Positions 20,212 to 28,151 of a DNA stretch of 33,116 nt are shown here, piece by piece (the stretch's first letter is position 1; each line of letters begins with the position of its first letter). A model generated the notes under the pieces. The model was not told the DNA's origin. It searched no databases and saw only the letters and a program-made list of their open reading frames with translations. Source of the DNA: a virus; the IMG/VR virus record IMGVR_UViG_3300042526_001040, positions 1 through 33,116 of that record, one strand, 5' to 3'. The position numbers and the translations under genes were made by a program.

Positions 20212-21264
20212 TCACCTCTGGGGCTGGGCGGTCAGATCGGCGTGGAGATCGAGGAGCTCGGCGTGCTCCGGGTTGCGGGCGAGGCCGGCCCGGCAGAAGT
20301 GGAGCGCCTCCGAGGCCCTGCCGAGCTGGATGGCCGCCTGGAGGCCGATCTCGGCCGGGAGGGCACCGTAGGCGGGGTAGTCGCTTGCGTGGTTGCAAAG
20401 CTGCGGAGGGGCCTGGACGGCAAATCCTGCCCAGTAGAGGGCCCCGGCGGGGTCGGCCTTCTGCTGGCAGTCAAAGGCTAGCGCCAGATAGGCCTCGGGC
20501 TCGGCCGGCGATTCAAGGGCGGCGAGGGTGAGGTAACGGCGGGCTTCTGCCGGCCGGAGCTTGGCGAGCTGCCGGAGCGCGAAGGCCCGCTCGTGCGGGT
20601 TGCCGCCCTGCATGGCGAGATAGCGATCCCAGGAGGCCATCTGCTCCTCGGGGGGCCGGCCGGCAAAGCCCTGCTCCCGGGAGAGATACCACGCGGCACG
20701 GGCGTCGTGAGGATCCTCGCGGACAGCCACCTCCAGGAGCGAAAGATCGTGGCGCCACTTCTTCCCCTCGCAGCGCCGCTGCACGAACAGGAGCCGGTCG
20801 AGATCGATCTCCCGTTGCGGCGCGCCGTCCCAGGCGTGAAGCCACTCGTGGCAAGCCACGCGCCACCGGAAGCCAGATCGGGCGTGGATCCGGTCGCACC
20901 AGATCACTTCGCCGGGGGCCCATTCGTAGCGGCATCGGCATCTGGTGGCGCCGTCGGTCCAGACTTCCTCGAGCGCCTCCCGCCAGCCCGGGGCGAGGGC
21001 TTCGTCGAGATCGAGGCGGATGGCGACGTCGAGCCCCTCTGGCAGGCCCTGCATGGCGGCGTTGTGGGCGTCGTCCCAGCGCCAGGGGAGGATCGAGGCG
21101 GTGCGCGTGGGCACCCCGCGGGCGTGCAGCTCCTGGAGCGTGCAGTCGGTGGAGCCGGTGTCGGTGACGATCCGGCAGTCGGCCTCCCGGCAGGATTCCT
21201 CCCACCGAGCGACGTTGTCGGCTTCGTTTTTCGCGAGCGCGTAGATGCCGATGTGGAGAGACAT
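20212..21264 (-). CDS. Family 2-type glycosyltransferase with TPR-like C-terminus
   Basis: 350 aa from ATG 21264, three bases past the methyltransferase stop. The N-terminal half is a GT-A fold: LHIGIYALAKNEADNVARW, the nucleotide-sugar loop TDTGSTDCT and the metal-binding D-x-D at 85-87 (IRLDLDEA). An acceptor-side region follows with HEWLHAWDG. The C-terminal half (about 190-345) consists of repeated helix pairs with TPR character (DPHDARAAWYLSREQG, NPHERAFALRQLAKLRPAE, GRASEALHFCRAGLARNP). It transfers a sugar to an unknown acceptor: the virion, the host envelope or a protein substrate captured by the TPRs. Tail genes flank it closely. Confidence 0.82.
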   Translation of the reverse strand: MSLHIGIYALAKNEADNVARWEESCREADCRIVTDTGSTDCTLQELHARGVPTRTASILPWRWDDAHNAAMQGLPEGLDVAIRLDLDEALAPGWREALEEVWTDGATRCRCRYEWAPGEVIWCDRIHARSGFRWRVACHEWLHAWDGAPQREIDLDRLLFVQRRCEGKKWRHDLSLLEVAVREDPHDARAAWYLSREQGFAGRPPEEQMASWDRYLAMQGGNPHERAFALRQLAKLRPAEARRYLTLAALESPAEPEAYLALAFDCQQKADPAGALYWAGFAVQAPPQLCNHASDYPAYGALPAEIGLQAAIQLGRASEALHFCRAGLARNPEHAELLDLHADLTAQPQR

Positions 21265-21267
21265 GGA

Positions 21268-21921
21268 TCACCCTTGTTTGCCCGAAGGCCCGGTCGGCCC
21301 ATCCCAGAAAATCACGCCGAGCGTTCGGAGCCCGTCGTTGACGAATTGAACGCTGCGGCCGGGATGCGCGTTGACGAAGGCGGCCACAGCGGATCGCACC
21401 CCGGCGTTGTCGCAGTCATCGGCAAGGATCACGCGTGAACAGGCGACGAGATGCAGATCGTGGAGGCAGCCGGTGTAACTGTGATCGCCATCGACATGGG
21501 CGAAATAGCGGGTCGGGAGTGCCAATACGTTCTTCGTGTTGACCACCACAAGGTCGGCGGAAATGCCCATATTTTCCGTCTGTTCTCGGAAATGGAGGAG
21601 GCACCGGGGAGAATCGTCGTCGATCGCTCCGTCGAAACAGAGAACCGGCTCGTTTTCGTCGATGCAGGCGCTGTAACGATAGTTTCCCCAAAGGCCCGCG
21701 GCATCGAAGGCCTGGATCGAGTAGCCGCACCGCGTGCCGATTTCGATCACGGGTGGCGCGAAGTTATCGCCCTGGGCCGACAGATACACCGCCGCTTTCC
21801 ACGCGTAGTGCATCACCACCTGTTCGGTGAGCTCAAACCAGTCGCCCGGCATCCAGACGGATTCCAGTCGGTCGCGAACGGCTTCGACCAGCTCGGCACT
21901 TGGGGGCGTGATCGTCAGCAT
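21268..21921 (-). CDS. Class I SAM-dependent methyltransferase (Methyltransf_24 type)
   Basis: 217 aa from ATG 21921, overlapping the upstream stop by seven bases (ATGCTGA). Motif I is VIEIGTRCGYSIQAF, and the typical strand-4 signature is FAHVDGDHSYTGCLHDL with the DGDH core, followed by VILADDCDNAGVRSAVAAF. This group methylates sugars in glycan pathways and small molecules. Between the GH130-like gene and a glycosyltransferase, sugar O-methylation of the glycan is the most natural reading. A longer frame to 21975 is not supported. Confidence 0.8.
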   Translation of the reverse strand: MLTITPPSAELVEAVRDRLESVWMPGDWFELTEQVVMHYAWKAAVYLSAQGDNFAPPVIEIGTRCGYSIQAFDAAGLWGNYRYSACIDENEPVLCFDGAIDDDSPRCLLHFREQTENMGISADLVVVNTKNVLALPTRYFAHVDGDHSYTGCLHDLHLVACSRVILADDCDNAGVRSAVAAFVNAHPGRSVQFVNDGLRTLGVIFWDGPTGPSGKQG

Positions 21922-23090
21922 GGGATATCCGTGAGGGTGGCTTCGACCGAGTTGACGGGGAGCGAGGCCAGCCACGCTTCTTCATCCCGGAGGCCGTAGG
22001 AGACGATGAACGTGCCGTGCCGCCGCTGGAGGCCGGCGACAAACTCCACGCCCCGCTGCGGCCCGAGGCGGAAGGGGGGCGACCAGCGGAGCGGGTGGAG
22101 ATCGCGGGAGAACTCGACCCAGCGGTGGTCGTACATGCGGCGGCCGTCGTCGAAGGCTTCGCCGAAGACGCCGATCAGTCGGCTCCCGCCGTGGGTCTCG
22201 ATGAGCTGCGAGCGGCCGCGGAGGTGCCGGAGGGCATGCGGGGAGGGGGGGCGGGACCCCACGAGCCACGCGTGGTTTCCGGGCTTATTGCCAAACCGAG
22301 CGACCGTCGCCACGCGGCCTTCTTCCCAGGCGGAGTAGAGCCACGTTGGCCGATTGTCGGAGCACATGTCGCTCTCGATCGGCACCCAATTTTTTTCGTA
22401 GCGCCCCTGGAATGGCTCCGGCAGGCACTCAAAGTGGGTGAGCACGCCGGCGTCGGGGAGAAGCCTAGCGGTGGCGATCCGGGCCATCGGCGCGCCGTTT
22501 GGCGCCGTCGGCTGGTTGGCCGTGTCGAGGCATGTGCCACTGACAACAATCCGACCGCCGTGGTTGAAGTCGTACCGGAGCCGGAGATCCTCAAGGCCGG
22601 TGATGTGGATCTCGTCTCGCGAAGCGTAGTCGGGGCCGTAGAGCTGCACGGCCTCGCCCTTGGGCGCGAGCCCGTTTGTCGTGAGGTCGTAGCGGAGGAG
22701 GAGATTTCGCGTCTTGATCCACGGCATCGAGCCGTCGGCGGGAACGTCGGCCTGGGGGACGACGTATTGCCCCTCCACGATGTGGTAGTTGCTCGACCGC
22801 ACGAGCACGAGGAGCTCGTCGCCGAAGATGAGGCAGCTCGGGTTGAAGGTCGTCCACCCCTCGGGGCGATCCTCGCAGAGCGATTCCGGGATCTGCTGGG
22901 CCTGGAGCCCGGGGAACAGACCGGCCGCGGCGGGCACGAGGTAGGTGCGGAGGATCCGGGCCTCGGCCTCGATCAGCGGCGGAAGCCCCTGGGGACGCGA
23001 GAGGAGCCGCTCGCAGGCGCGGAGGCCGGCGGCATGCTCGCCCGACTGGCGGGCAGATCGAGCGAGGGCGAGATCGGAGAGGATCGACAC
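21915..23090 (-). CDS. GH130-like five-bladed beta-propeller protein
   Basis: 391 aa from GTG 23090, eight bases after GGGAG; upstream sequence in this frame is the shadow of the HNH gene. The core shows the conserved turns of the GH130-like family: TTFNPSCLIF, the ITGLEDLRLRYDF pair, YEKNWVPIESD, LVGSRPPSPHALRHLRGRSQ, DHRWVEFSRDLHPL, and the closing GVEFVAGLQRRH plus FIVSYGLRDEEAWLASL. True GH130 enzymes phosphorolyse or hydrolyse mannosides. Members found in glycan clusters are often of unknown activity, so sugar binding or trimming is all that can be said. An N-terminal helical region of about 70 residues precedes the propeller. First gene of the glycan cassette. Confidence 0.75.
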   Translation of the reverse strand: MSILSDLALARSARQSGEHAAGLRACERLLSRPQGLPPLIEAEARILRTYLVPAAAGLFPGLQAQQIPESLCEDRPEGWTTFNPSCLIFGDELLVLVRSSNYHIVEGQYVVPQADVPADGSMPWIKTRNLLLRYDLTTNGLAPKGEAVQLYGPDYASRDEIHITGLEDLRLRYDFNHGGRIVVSGTCLDTANQPTAPNGAPMARIATARLLPDAGVLTHFECLPEPFQGRYEKNWVPIESDMCSDNRPTWLYSAWEEGRVATVARFGNKPGNHAWLVGSRPPSPHALRHLRGRSQLIETHGGSRLIGVFGEAFDDGRRMYDHRWVEFSRDLHPLRWSPPFRLGPQRGVEFVAGLQRRHGTFIVSYGLRDEEAWLASLPVNSVEATLTDIPC

Positions 23091-23108
23091 GGGCGGTCTC
23101 CCAGGGGG

Positions 23109-23146
23109 GGCACCCCAGGGTTTTCGTTTTGGCCAGAACTGGCAAG
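23109..23146 (-). repeat. Intergenic repeat element, copy 2
   Basis: Near-identical to 8963-8999 (minus strand: CTTGCCAGTTCT..., CAAAACGAAAACC, CTGGGGTGCC). In this copy the SGS-type variation completes a perfect inverted repeat GCCAG-AA-CTGGC (23132-23143). It ends about 20 bases upstream of the GTG of the GH130-like gene, in the same orientation as copy 1 relative to its downstream gene. A regulatory element for the glycan cassette is one reading. Confidence 0.6.
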
Positions 23147-23158
23147 CCCTTTTCCAGG

Positions 23159-23506
23159 TCAGCGGGATTTTTGTGCCTTCTTCGCCGCCATCCGCTTGGC
23201 GAGAAAAGCCGCGGCGTCGGTATCGAAGTCGGGGTTGTAGAGCCGAAAGTCTTTGAGGTGCCCGATGACCAAATGACAGTCGGTGCCGTCGCAGATCGGA
23301 GCGACGTTGCTCTCGACGAGCTCTAGGTCTGGCCGGACATGGAACGGGATCTTGTGGTGGCCGGTGAGCGGTCCCCGCGAGCCGCAGCAGACGCAAACCT
23401 TGCCGCGCAGAAACGCCTTCACCCAGGCTGGCCACTTGCTCGATCGCGGCACGCCAGCGGCGATGAGGCCGGGATCTGTTTTGCGGAAGATGTCGAACAT
23501 ATTCAT
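23159..23506 (-). CDS. HNH endonuclease-like zinc protein
   Basis: 115 aa from ATG 23506 (ATG 23500 is an alternative). It has a CxxC pair (VCVCCGSR), then GHHKIPFHVRPDLELVESN and CDGTDCHLVIGH, the spacing of a zinc-stabilised HNH/treble-clef nuclease. The C-terminal tail is basic and helical (AAAFLAKRMAAKKAQKSR). It may assist packaging or recombination, or be a mobile nuclease. It lies between the LamG gene and the glycan cassette; its 3' end is 12 bases from the repeat element. Confidence 0.7.
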   Translation of the reverse strand: MNMFDIFRKTDPGLIAAGVPRSSKWPAWVKAFLRGKVCVCCGSRGPLTGHHKIPFHVRPDLELVESNVAPICDGTDCHLVIGHLKDFRLYNPDFDTDAAAFLAKRMAAKKAQKSR

Positions 23507-23530
23507 CTCACGACGCCTGCGTCGATCGCA

Positions 23531-24292
23531 TCATGGCTTCCAGTATTCCGTGCCTCGATACTCAAACAGCGCCCTGACCTCGGTGTCGGACAACGCACGG
23601 TTGTACATTCTCGCGTCGTCCATTGCTCCCGTACCAACCAGCCGAAGAGGTTGCGTGTTGACAGAGAAGTCGGCATACCCGCCTCCGCTTGATGGCACTC
23701 GCACGCCATCGAGATAGAGCCGTATTACTGCTCCGGCCCTGGTCGCGCAAATGTGGTGCCAGTGCCCATCGTGTATTAAAGCAATTTGACTTCTTAACGG
23801 AATCGCGTCGAGTGCGCCTGTCCCTGGTCGAAAATAAAACCCGTTATAGCCCACTGAGCGCAGACTCAAGTTCCATTGCCCGATTGCGTTGCTTAGGTTC
23901 TTGGTGATTGTAATACCACCACCCCCGGCATCAATAGCACTGGGAAGAGCCCAGTAGCACATCGTGAAGTCGCCAGTAAAGTTTAGCAGGTCGTTATTTG
24001 CGACAGTTACAGGTCTAAGCGTGGTCATTCCAGCAAGGCAATTCCCGACAGCACCAGGGGTGTTTTGGAACCTATGCCCACTCACCAAAGTGCCGTTGAG
24101 TCCGTTGCCGCTGGAGTCAGCGGCGACACCTCCGCTGGCCTCATCCAGCTTCCACCACGCCACAAGTCCGCTTGTGATGTTTCCGTCGCTTGATTCAAGC
24201 GGGTACGTTGTCGGAACCGGAGTCTGGTATCCGAGCAAACCGCGAGGCATCACGGCAAATTGGCGCGAGATTGGAATGACCCCTTGATTCAT
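23531..24292 (-). CDS. LamG / concanavalin A-like lectin-domain protein
   Basis: 253 aa from ATG 24292, with the A shared with the upstream TGA. A jelly-roll lectin domain: GLVAWWKLDEASGGVAAD, NGLNGTLVSG, FTGDFTMCYWALPSAID, HDGHWHHICATRAG, VIRLYLDGVRVP, and the closing GAMDDARMYNRALSDTEVR. Such domains bind carbohydrate on host surfaces when carried by phage tails. There is no signal peptide. G+C here is visibly lower than in the fibre genes, as for the gene upstream, so this receptor-binding piece may be recently exchanged. Confidence 0.82.
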   Translation of the reverse strand: MNQGVIPISRQFAVMPRGLLGYQTPVPTTYPLESSDGNITSGLVAWWKLDEASGGVAADSSGNGLNGTLVSGHRFQNTPGAVGNCLAGMTTLRPVTVANNDLLNFTGDFTMCYWALPSAIDAGGGGITITKNLSNAIGQWNLSLRSVGYNGFYFRPGTGALDAIPLRSQIALIHDGHWHHICATRAGAVIRLYLDGVRVPSSGGGYADFSVNTQPLRLVGTGAMDDARMYNRALSDTEVRALFEYRGTEYWKP

Positions 24293-24675
24293 CAGAGGTC
24301 AGCACCGAGAGCAGTGACATGCGTGGCTTGCGCAATGCTGGTGGTGACGCGAATACTCCACGAAGCGTTCGGCAGAACCAGATTTTGATACACAGTGCTG
24401 ACGCGAGTCGTGGCTCCAGTGTTGGAGCTAGTCGCAGCGGCGACCACGATCTCGTCCATCAGCCAGTATGTCGTCCCGTCGTAAAGAAAAACGCGAACGA
24501 TGCTGGCCGCGGTCGTGGCCGCAGCCTTCACAACGATCTCAGCAACTCGCGTTCCGGCTGCGACCGCTGTGATCAGTGTGCCGAAGTTTGTGGGCGCAGT
24601 CAGCGATGTTTCGGCGGTGGCGATCGCCACAGAACCAATTCGCGGGGTGACGGCGAACGCGGGGTCAGTTGCCAT
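24292..24675 (-). CDS. Small beta-rich virion protein between fibre and lectin genes
   Basis: 127 aa from ATG 24675, preceded by an excellent TAGGAGT site six bases away. An Ala/Thr/Val-rich beta protein (ETSLTAPTNFGTLITAVAAG, EIVVKAAATTAASIVRVFL, SIRVTTSIAQATHVTALGA), common in shape to phage proteins next to fibres. Lower G+C than the genes before it. Perhaps a fibre-tip or adaptor protein; no family recognised. Confidence 0.6.
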   Translation of the reverse strand: MATDPAFAVTPRIGSVAIATAETSLTAPTNFGTLITAVAAGTRVAEIVVKAAATTAASIVRVFLYDGTTYWLMDEIVVAAATSSNTGATTRVSTVYQNLVLPNASWSIRVTTSIAQATHVTALGADL

Positions 24676-24684
24676 AGGAAACTC

Positions 24685-26052
24685 CTAACGGAAGGATGTC
24701 CAAGAGAACAAGTTTGCGGACACGCGAGTGCGTGCTTGTAGCCGAGCGTTATTGAGAGTGCCGGTCGTGATGTCGCTGGCAGAGGCGGACCCGGAACCCG
24801 TTGGTCCCGTAGGGCCGTTCGTGCCATTGCTGCCAGGGGCCCCCGTCGCTCCGGTCGGCCCGGTGGCGCCGGTGACGCTCGCGCCGTCGGTGCCCGCGGC
24901 CCCGGTGCTTCCGGTCGGGCCCGTTGCTCCCGTTGCTCCTGCCGCCCCGGCGGAGCCTGCCGATCCAGCGGCGCCCGCCGAGCCTGTTGGCCCCGTGACC
25001 GTGCTTGCCGCTCCCGAGGAGCCCGTCGCTCCCGCGGGCCCGGTGGCTCCCGTCGCCCCCACGGCGCCCGAGCTGCCGGCAGAGCCTTGGCTACCAGTCG
25101 CCCCGGTGGGCCCGGTTGCCCCGGCGCTCCCCGAGGCCCCAGGGCTACCCGTGCCCCCGGTAGGCCCGGTGACGGTGCTCGCGGCGCCCGTCGAGCCCGT
25201 GGGGCCGGTGCTTCCCTGGGACCCGGCCGCTCCGGTGGGGCCCGTCGCGCCGGTGGCTCCCACCGCGCCCGAGCTGCCCGTCGAGCCCTGGGAGCCGGTG
25301 GAGCCGGTGGAGCCGGTTGGCCCCGTGGCCCCCGTGTTGCCCTGAATGCCCGTCGGGCCGGTGAACCCCGCGCCGGTGGGCCCGGTCGCTCCCGCCGAGG
25401 CTGCTTGGCCCTGCGCGCCGGTGGGGCCAGTGAAGCCCGAGCCAGTCGGCCCGGTGACTCCCGTGCCACCCTGCACGCCCGTGGGGCCCGTCGGGCCGCC
25501 GAGGATCACGGCAACGGACCATGTCGCACCCTTCGGCCCCCAAAGGAGCGGTGGGGAGGCCGAGGAGTCGAGATAGTAGTCGCCGGTGATTCCGAGCGAG
25601 TTGGAGGGGTTGCCGAATCCGCTCCAGATTTTCGCGCCTCGAGCTCCGGTTGGGCCGGCGGCCCCCGTCGCGCCGGTCACGCTCGCCCCGGTCGGGCCCG
25701 TGGTGCCGGCAGACCCGGCCGAGCCTGTCGGCCCCTGGGGCCCGCTGGCAAGCTGGAGCGGCGTGCCCCACGAACCGGAGGCCTTGGGGCCGTAGAGGCG
25801 GCCGTTGGTCGCGTCGAGCCAGTAGTCGCCGCTGTTGCCCACGCTCGTCGAGGGAGCGCCAGAGCCGTCGTACCACTGCGGTCCATCGGCGCCGGCGGGG
25901 CCGGTCGGGCCGGGCGTGCCCGTCTTCGGGGTCCAGGCGGAGCCGTCCCACACCAGCGTATGCCCCACGCTCGGGCCGGTCGCCGAGATCGCGCGGCCCT
26001 GGAGCTGCGTGGCGTTGCCACTGGTCGCGGAGGTGGTCGAGTAGAAGGGCAT
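24685..26052 (-). CDS. Collagen-like fibre protein 2
   Basis: 455 aa from ATG 26052. The N-terminal module ([35 protein letters not shown]) matches that of the gene upstream. Two GDY[YW]LD-type globular modules are spaced along Gly-X-Y runs (GPTGATG, GAAGATG) that make up most of the protein. The C-terminus is short ([17 protein letters not shown]), with no lectin domain; the next two genes may supply the tip. Gly-X-Y repeats in phages form trimeric collagen helices in fibres. The N-terminal identity with its neighbour suggests tandem duplication. Confidence 0.8.
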   Translation of the reverse strand: MPFYSTTSATSGNATQLQGRAISATGPSVGHTLVWDGSAWTPKTGTPGPTGPAGADGPQWYDGSGAPSTSVGNSGDYWLDATNGRLYGPKASGSWGTPLQLASGPQGPTGSAGSAGTTGPTGASVTGATGAAGPTGARGAKIWSGFGNPSNSLGITGDYYLDSSASPPLLWGPKGATWSVAVILGGPTGPTGVQGGTGVTGPTGSGFTGPTGAQGQAASAGATGPTGAGFTGPTGIQGNTGATGPTGSTGSTGSQGSTGSSGAVGATGATGPTGAAGSQGSTGPTGSTGAASTVTGPTGGTGSPGASGSAGATGPTGATGSQGSAGSSGAVGATGATGPAGATGSSGAASTVTGPTGSAGAAGSAGSAGAAGATGATGPTGSTGAAGTDGASVTGATGPTGATGAPGSNGTNGPTGPTGSGSASASDITTGTLNNARLQARTRVSANLFSWTSFR

Positions 26053-26064
26053 GTGCAACCGTGG

Positions 26065-27216
26065 TCAGAGGGGGAAGGTTTCCCAGGCTGAAATGGATGG
26101 ATTCCAAACCACGTGTTGGATCGGAGTACCGCCGGTGATGGTTGCGATTCTCGTTCCCGAGGCGTATTGGATTTCTAGCGAGCCTCCGCCGTAGATCGTG
26201 AAAAGAAACTCGGCGCCGTTGATTCCGGAAGGTGCGGTCGGAAGCTTCACGGTGCAGGCGCTCGCGCTTCCAAACTTCTGGTATTTCGCCGAGGTTGTTG
26301 AGAGCACGCGCGTCGTGCCGATCCCTTCGATGCCGTAGAGCCAAGCGCCGAGAACAGTGCCGGTTGGCCCCGTCGGCCCAGATCCAGTTGGGCCGGTTGC
26401 TCCCGCCCCCGTTGGACCGGTTGCTCCGGTTGCTCCGATGCCCGTTGGGCCAGTCGGCCCTCCCGAGGGGCCCGTGGGGCCCGTCGTTGCCACGCCCGTC
26501 GCACCCGTGGCCCCGGTCGCCCCGGTGATGCTCGTGCCGTTGGTGCCAGCCGTGCCCGTGGGGCCAGTCGCTCCGGTGCTCCCAGCGCTCCCCGCCGCGC
26601 CGGCGGCCCCGGCCGCGCCGGTGGGCCCGGTCATGCCCGTCGAGCTGGCTCCCGTTGGGCCGGTCACGCCCGTCGGGCCGCCCGAGGGGCCCGTGGGGCC
26701 GGTGACAGCCGAGGCGGGGCCCGTGGGGCCCGTGCCGCCTGCCCCGGTCGGCCCGGTGGCTCCGGTGGCTCCAGACGATCCCGCGGCGCCAGCGCCCCCG
26801 GTGCTGCCCGTGGGGCCGGTGGCCCCGGTGCCCCCGGCGCCGGTCGGGCCGGTTGATCCGATGCCCGTGGGGCCGGTCGAGCCCGCAGCGCCCTGCTGCC
26901 CGCCCTGGAGCGAGATGCCGGTGCCCCAGGAGCCAGAGGCCTTCGGCCCGTAGAGCCGGCCGGCGTTGCTCGTCACATCGACGTAGCTATCGCCCGAGCG
27001 GCCGAGGTTGGAGGCCGGGGTGCCCGTGCCGTAGAAGATTCGCCCGCCGTCGGCGCCCTGGGCCCCGGTGGGGCCGGTCGTCGCGAAAGCCGGCGCCCAC
27101 GAGCTGCCGTCCCACACGAGGCTCTGGCCCCCGGTCGGCGCGGTGGCGGCAATCGCCCGCCCCTGGATCTGGGTGGCGTTGCCGCTCGTCGCGCTGGTCG
27201 TGGAGTAGAAGGGCAT
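26065..27216 (-). CDS. Collagen-like fibre protein 1
   Basis: 383 aa from ATG 27216. The N-terminal module ([16 protein letters not shown]) is followed by one GDSYVD/LYGPK globular module, then a long Gly-X-Y run dominated by GPTG and GATG. A C-terminal non-collagen domain ([49 protein letters not shown]) probably nucleates trimerisation or binds the host. It differs from its neighbour, which lacks this domain. It sits next to head completion genes, so attachment to the capsid or the neck is possible, not only the tail. Confidence 0.8.
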   Translation of the reverse strand: MPFYSTTSATSGNATQIQGRAIAATAPTGGQSLVWDGSSWAPAFATTGPTGAQGADGGRIFYGTGTPASNLGRSGDSYVDVTSNAGRLYGPKASGSWGTGISLQGGQQGAAGSTGPTGIGSTGPTGAGGTGATGPTGSTGGAGAAGSSGATGATGPTGAGGTGPTGPASAVTGPTGPSGGPTGVTGPTGASSTGMTGPTGAAGAAGAAGSAGSTGATGPTGTAGTNGTSITGATGATGATGVATTGPTGPSGGPTGPTGIGATGATGPTGAGATGPTGSGPTGPTGTVLGAWLYGIEGIGTTRVLSTTSAKYQKFGSASACTVKLPTAPSGINGAEFLFTIYGGGSLEIQYASGTRIATITGGTPIQHVVWNPSISAWETFPL

Positions 27217-27228
27217 GGGCGTCTCGCG

Positions 27229-27597
27229 TCAGGCGGCAACGGGGAGGCAGTGGATCTTCCGGAGAACCTGGGTGCGGTCGCTCCACTGCCAAACGGGCTC
27301 CCCGTCGCTGGGCGGGGTGGCTTCGTAGACCATCGTTCGGCCATCCTCCACCAGCGTGATCCGCATGCCGCGGGTTGGCTCCTCGGGGAGATCCTCGCGG
27401 CTGACAAGGAAGGCCCGGAACTGCGAGACGATGAACGCTCCGTTGGCGTCCATGGTCGAGCGGTTGGTCGCCGAGACGGTGGCGGGGATGTTGTTTCGCG
27501 TGCCGCCTCCTCCAGGAGGAACGATCGACACACCGACCGAAAGCCACGCCACACGCTGCTGCTCCAGCCAGAGGTTTCCGTTGCGCGACATGTCCAC
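27229..27597 (-). CDS. Head completion / head-tail connector-type protein
   Basis: 122 aa from GTG 27597; ATG 27591 two codons later is also possible. A soluble protein (QRVAWLSVGVSIVPPGG, GAFIVSQFRAFLVSRED, RITLVEDGRTMVYEATP). Its place between decoration and fibre genes matches head completion proteins, but no diagnostic motif is visible. A strong hairpin lies just upstream. Confidence 0.5.
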   Translation of the reverse strand: MDMSRNGNLWLEQQRVAWLSVGVSIVPPGGGGTRNNIPATVSATNRSTMDANGAFIVSQFRAFLVSREDLPEEPTRGMRITLVEDGRTMVYEATPPSDGEPVWQWSDRTQVLRKIHCLPVAA

Positions 27598-27625
27598 GGC
27601 GGGAGCCTCGGAGGGGTCGATCGGC

Positions 27626-27665
27626 GGCCGGGCGCGAGTGCAGTTGGAGCACCGCGCGCCCGGCC
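27626..27665 (-). terminator. Strong hairpin between decoration and completion genes
   Basis: GGCCGGGCGCG (27626-27636) pairs with CGCGCCCGGCC (27655-27665), an 11-bp perfect stem with an 18-base loop. There is no T-run, so it would be a pause, a partial terminator or an mRNA end protector. It lies 33 bases past the decoration gene's stop. Confidence 0.5.
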
Positions 27666-27698
27666 AATCCGGAAGAGCAGGGGATCAAGCCGCGACGG

Positions 27699-28046
27699 TC
27701 AGAGGCTGGCGCCGGGAATCAAACACACTTGCACGGTCGTGTCGGTCGTGGCCGGCTGCACCGCCACGAAGCCGAGCTTGATCCCAGTCGCACCAGTGAC
27801 AGCCAAGCCGTCGGGAGTGACGGGAAACAGGGAGACCGTCGCGAACTGGGCGTAGTTCGTGCCGGCGCCGGTTCCCTTGGCGATCGAAACGACACGGCCG
27901 AAGGTGAGATCGACCGCCGTGAGCTGGTTGGCGACCGCACCACGATCGAGAATCCCGACGACCCCAGAGCCGAGCGGGTAAGGCTTGCCAACGGCGATGC
28001 CGGTGGTCGGCGTGACGTTGACCGAGCCTCCGAGAAGATTGGGCAT
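27699..28046 (-). CDS. Probable head decoration protein
   Basis: 115 aa from ATG 28046. A Gly/Val-rich beta protein (NLLGGSVNVTPTTGIAVG, LGSGVVGILDRGAV, AVDLTFGRVVSIAKG, ATTDTTVQVCLIPG), directly after the capsid fusion where lambda-type phages encode a gpD-like decoration protein. No motif identifies it. Bracketed by strong hairpins, so it forms its own expression unit, which fits a protein made in capsid amounts. Confidence 0.6.
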   Translation of the reverse strand: MPNLLGGSVNVTPTTGIAVGKPYPLGSGVVGILDRGAVANQLTAVDLTFGRVVSIAKGTGAGTNYAQFATVSLFPVTPDGLAVTGATGIKLGFVAVQPATTDTTVQVCLIPGASL

Positions 28047-28098
28047 GGAAAGTGTCCTTTGAGCTTGAGGCGAGAGTGGGGGAGTGAGTGAACGAGGC

Positions 28099-28133
28099 CC
28101 GGGGGGCCGGAGCTTGGGCGTCCGGCCCCCCGG
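28099..28133 (-). terminator. Very stable hairpin after the capsid gene
   Basis: CCGGGGGGCCGGA (28099-28111) and TCCGGCCCCCCGG (28121-28133) pair perfectly over 13 bp around a 9-base loop. It lies 19 bases past the capsid fusion's stop on the minus strand. No T-run follows, so it may be a leaky terminator or a 3' stabiliser of the capsid message. Confidence 0.6.
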
Positions 28134-28151
28134 TCATGACGTCGGATCGGG

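Noticed and set aside
24728-26953. Long plus-strand Pro/Val/Ala-rich open frames opposite the collagen genes
   Set aside because: They are the antisense of Gly-X-Y repeats (PVGPVGP patterns) and have no ribosome site; the minus-strand genes explain the region.
24685-27216. Collagen Gly-X-Y stretches as CRISPR-like or satellite DNA
   Set aside because: The repetition follows codon triplets in an intact frame with normal N-terminal modules, so it is protein-coding.
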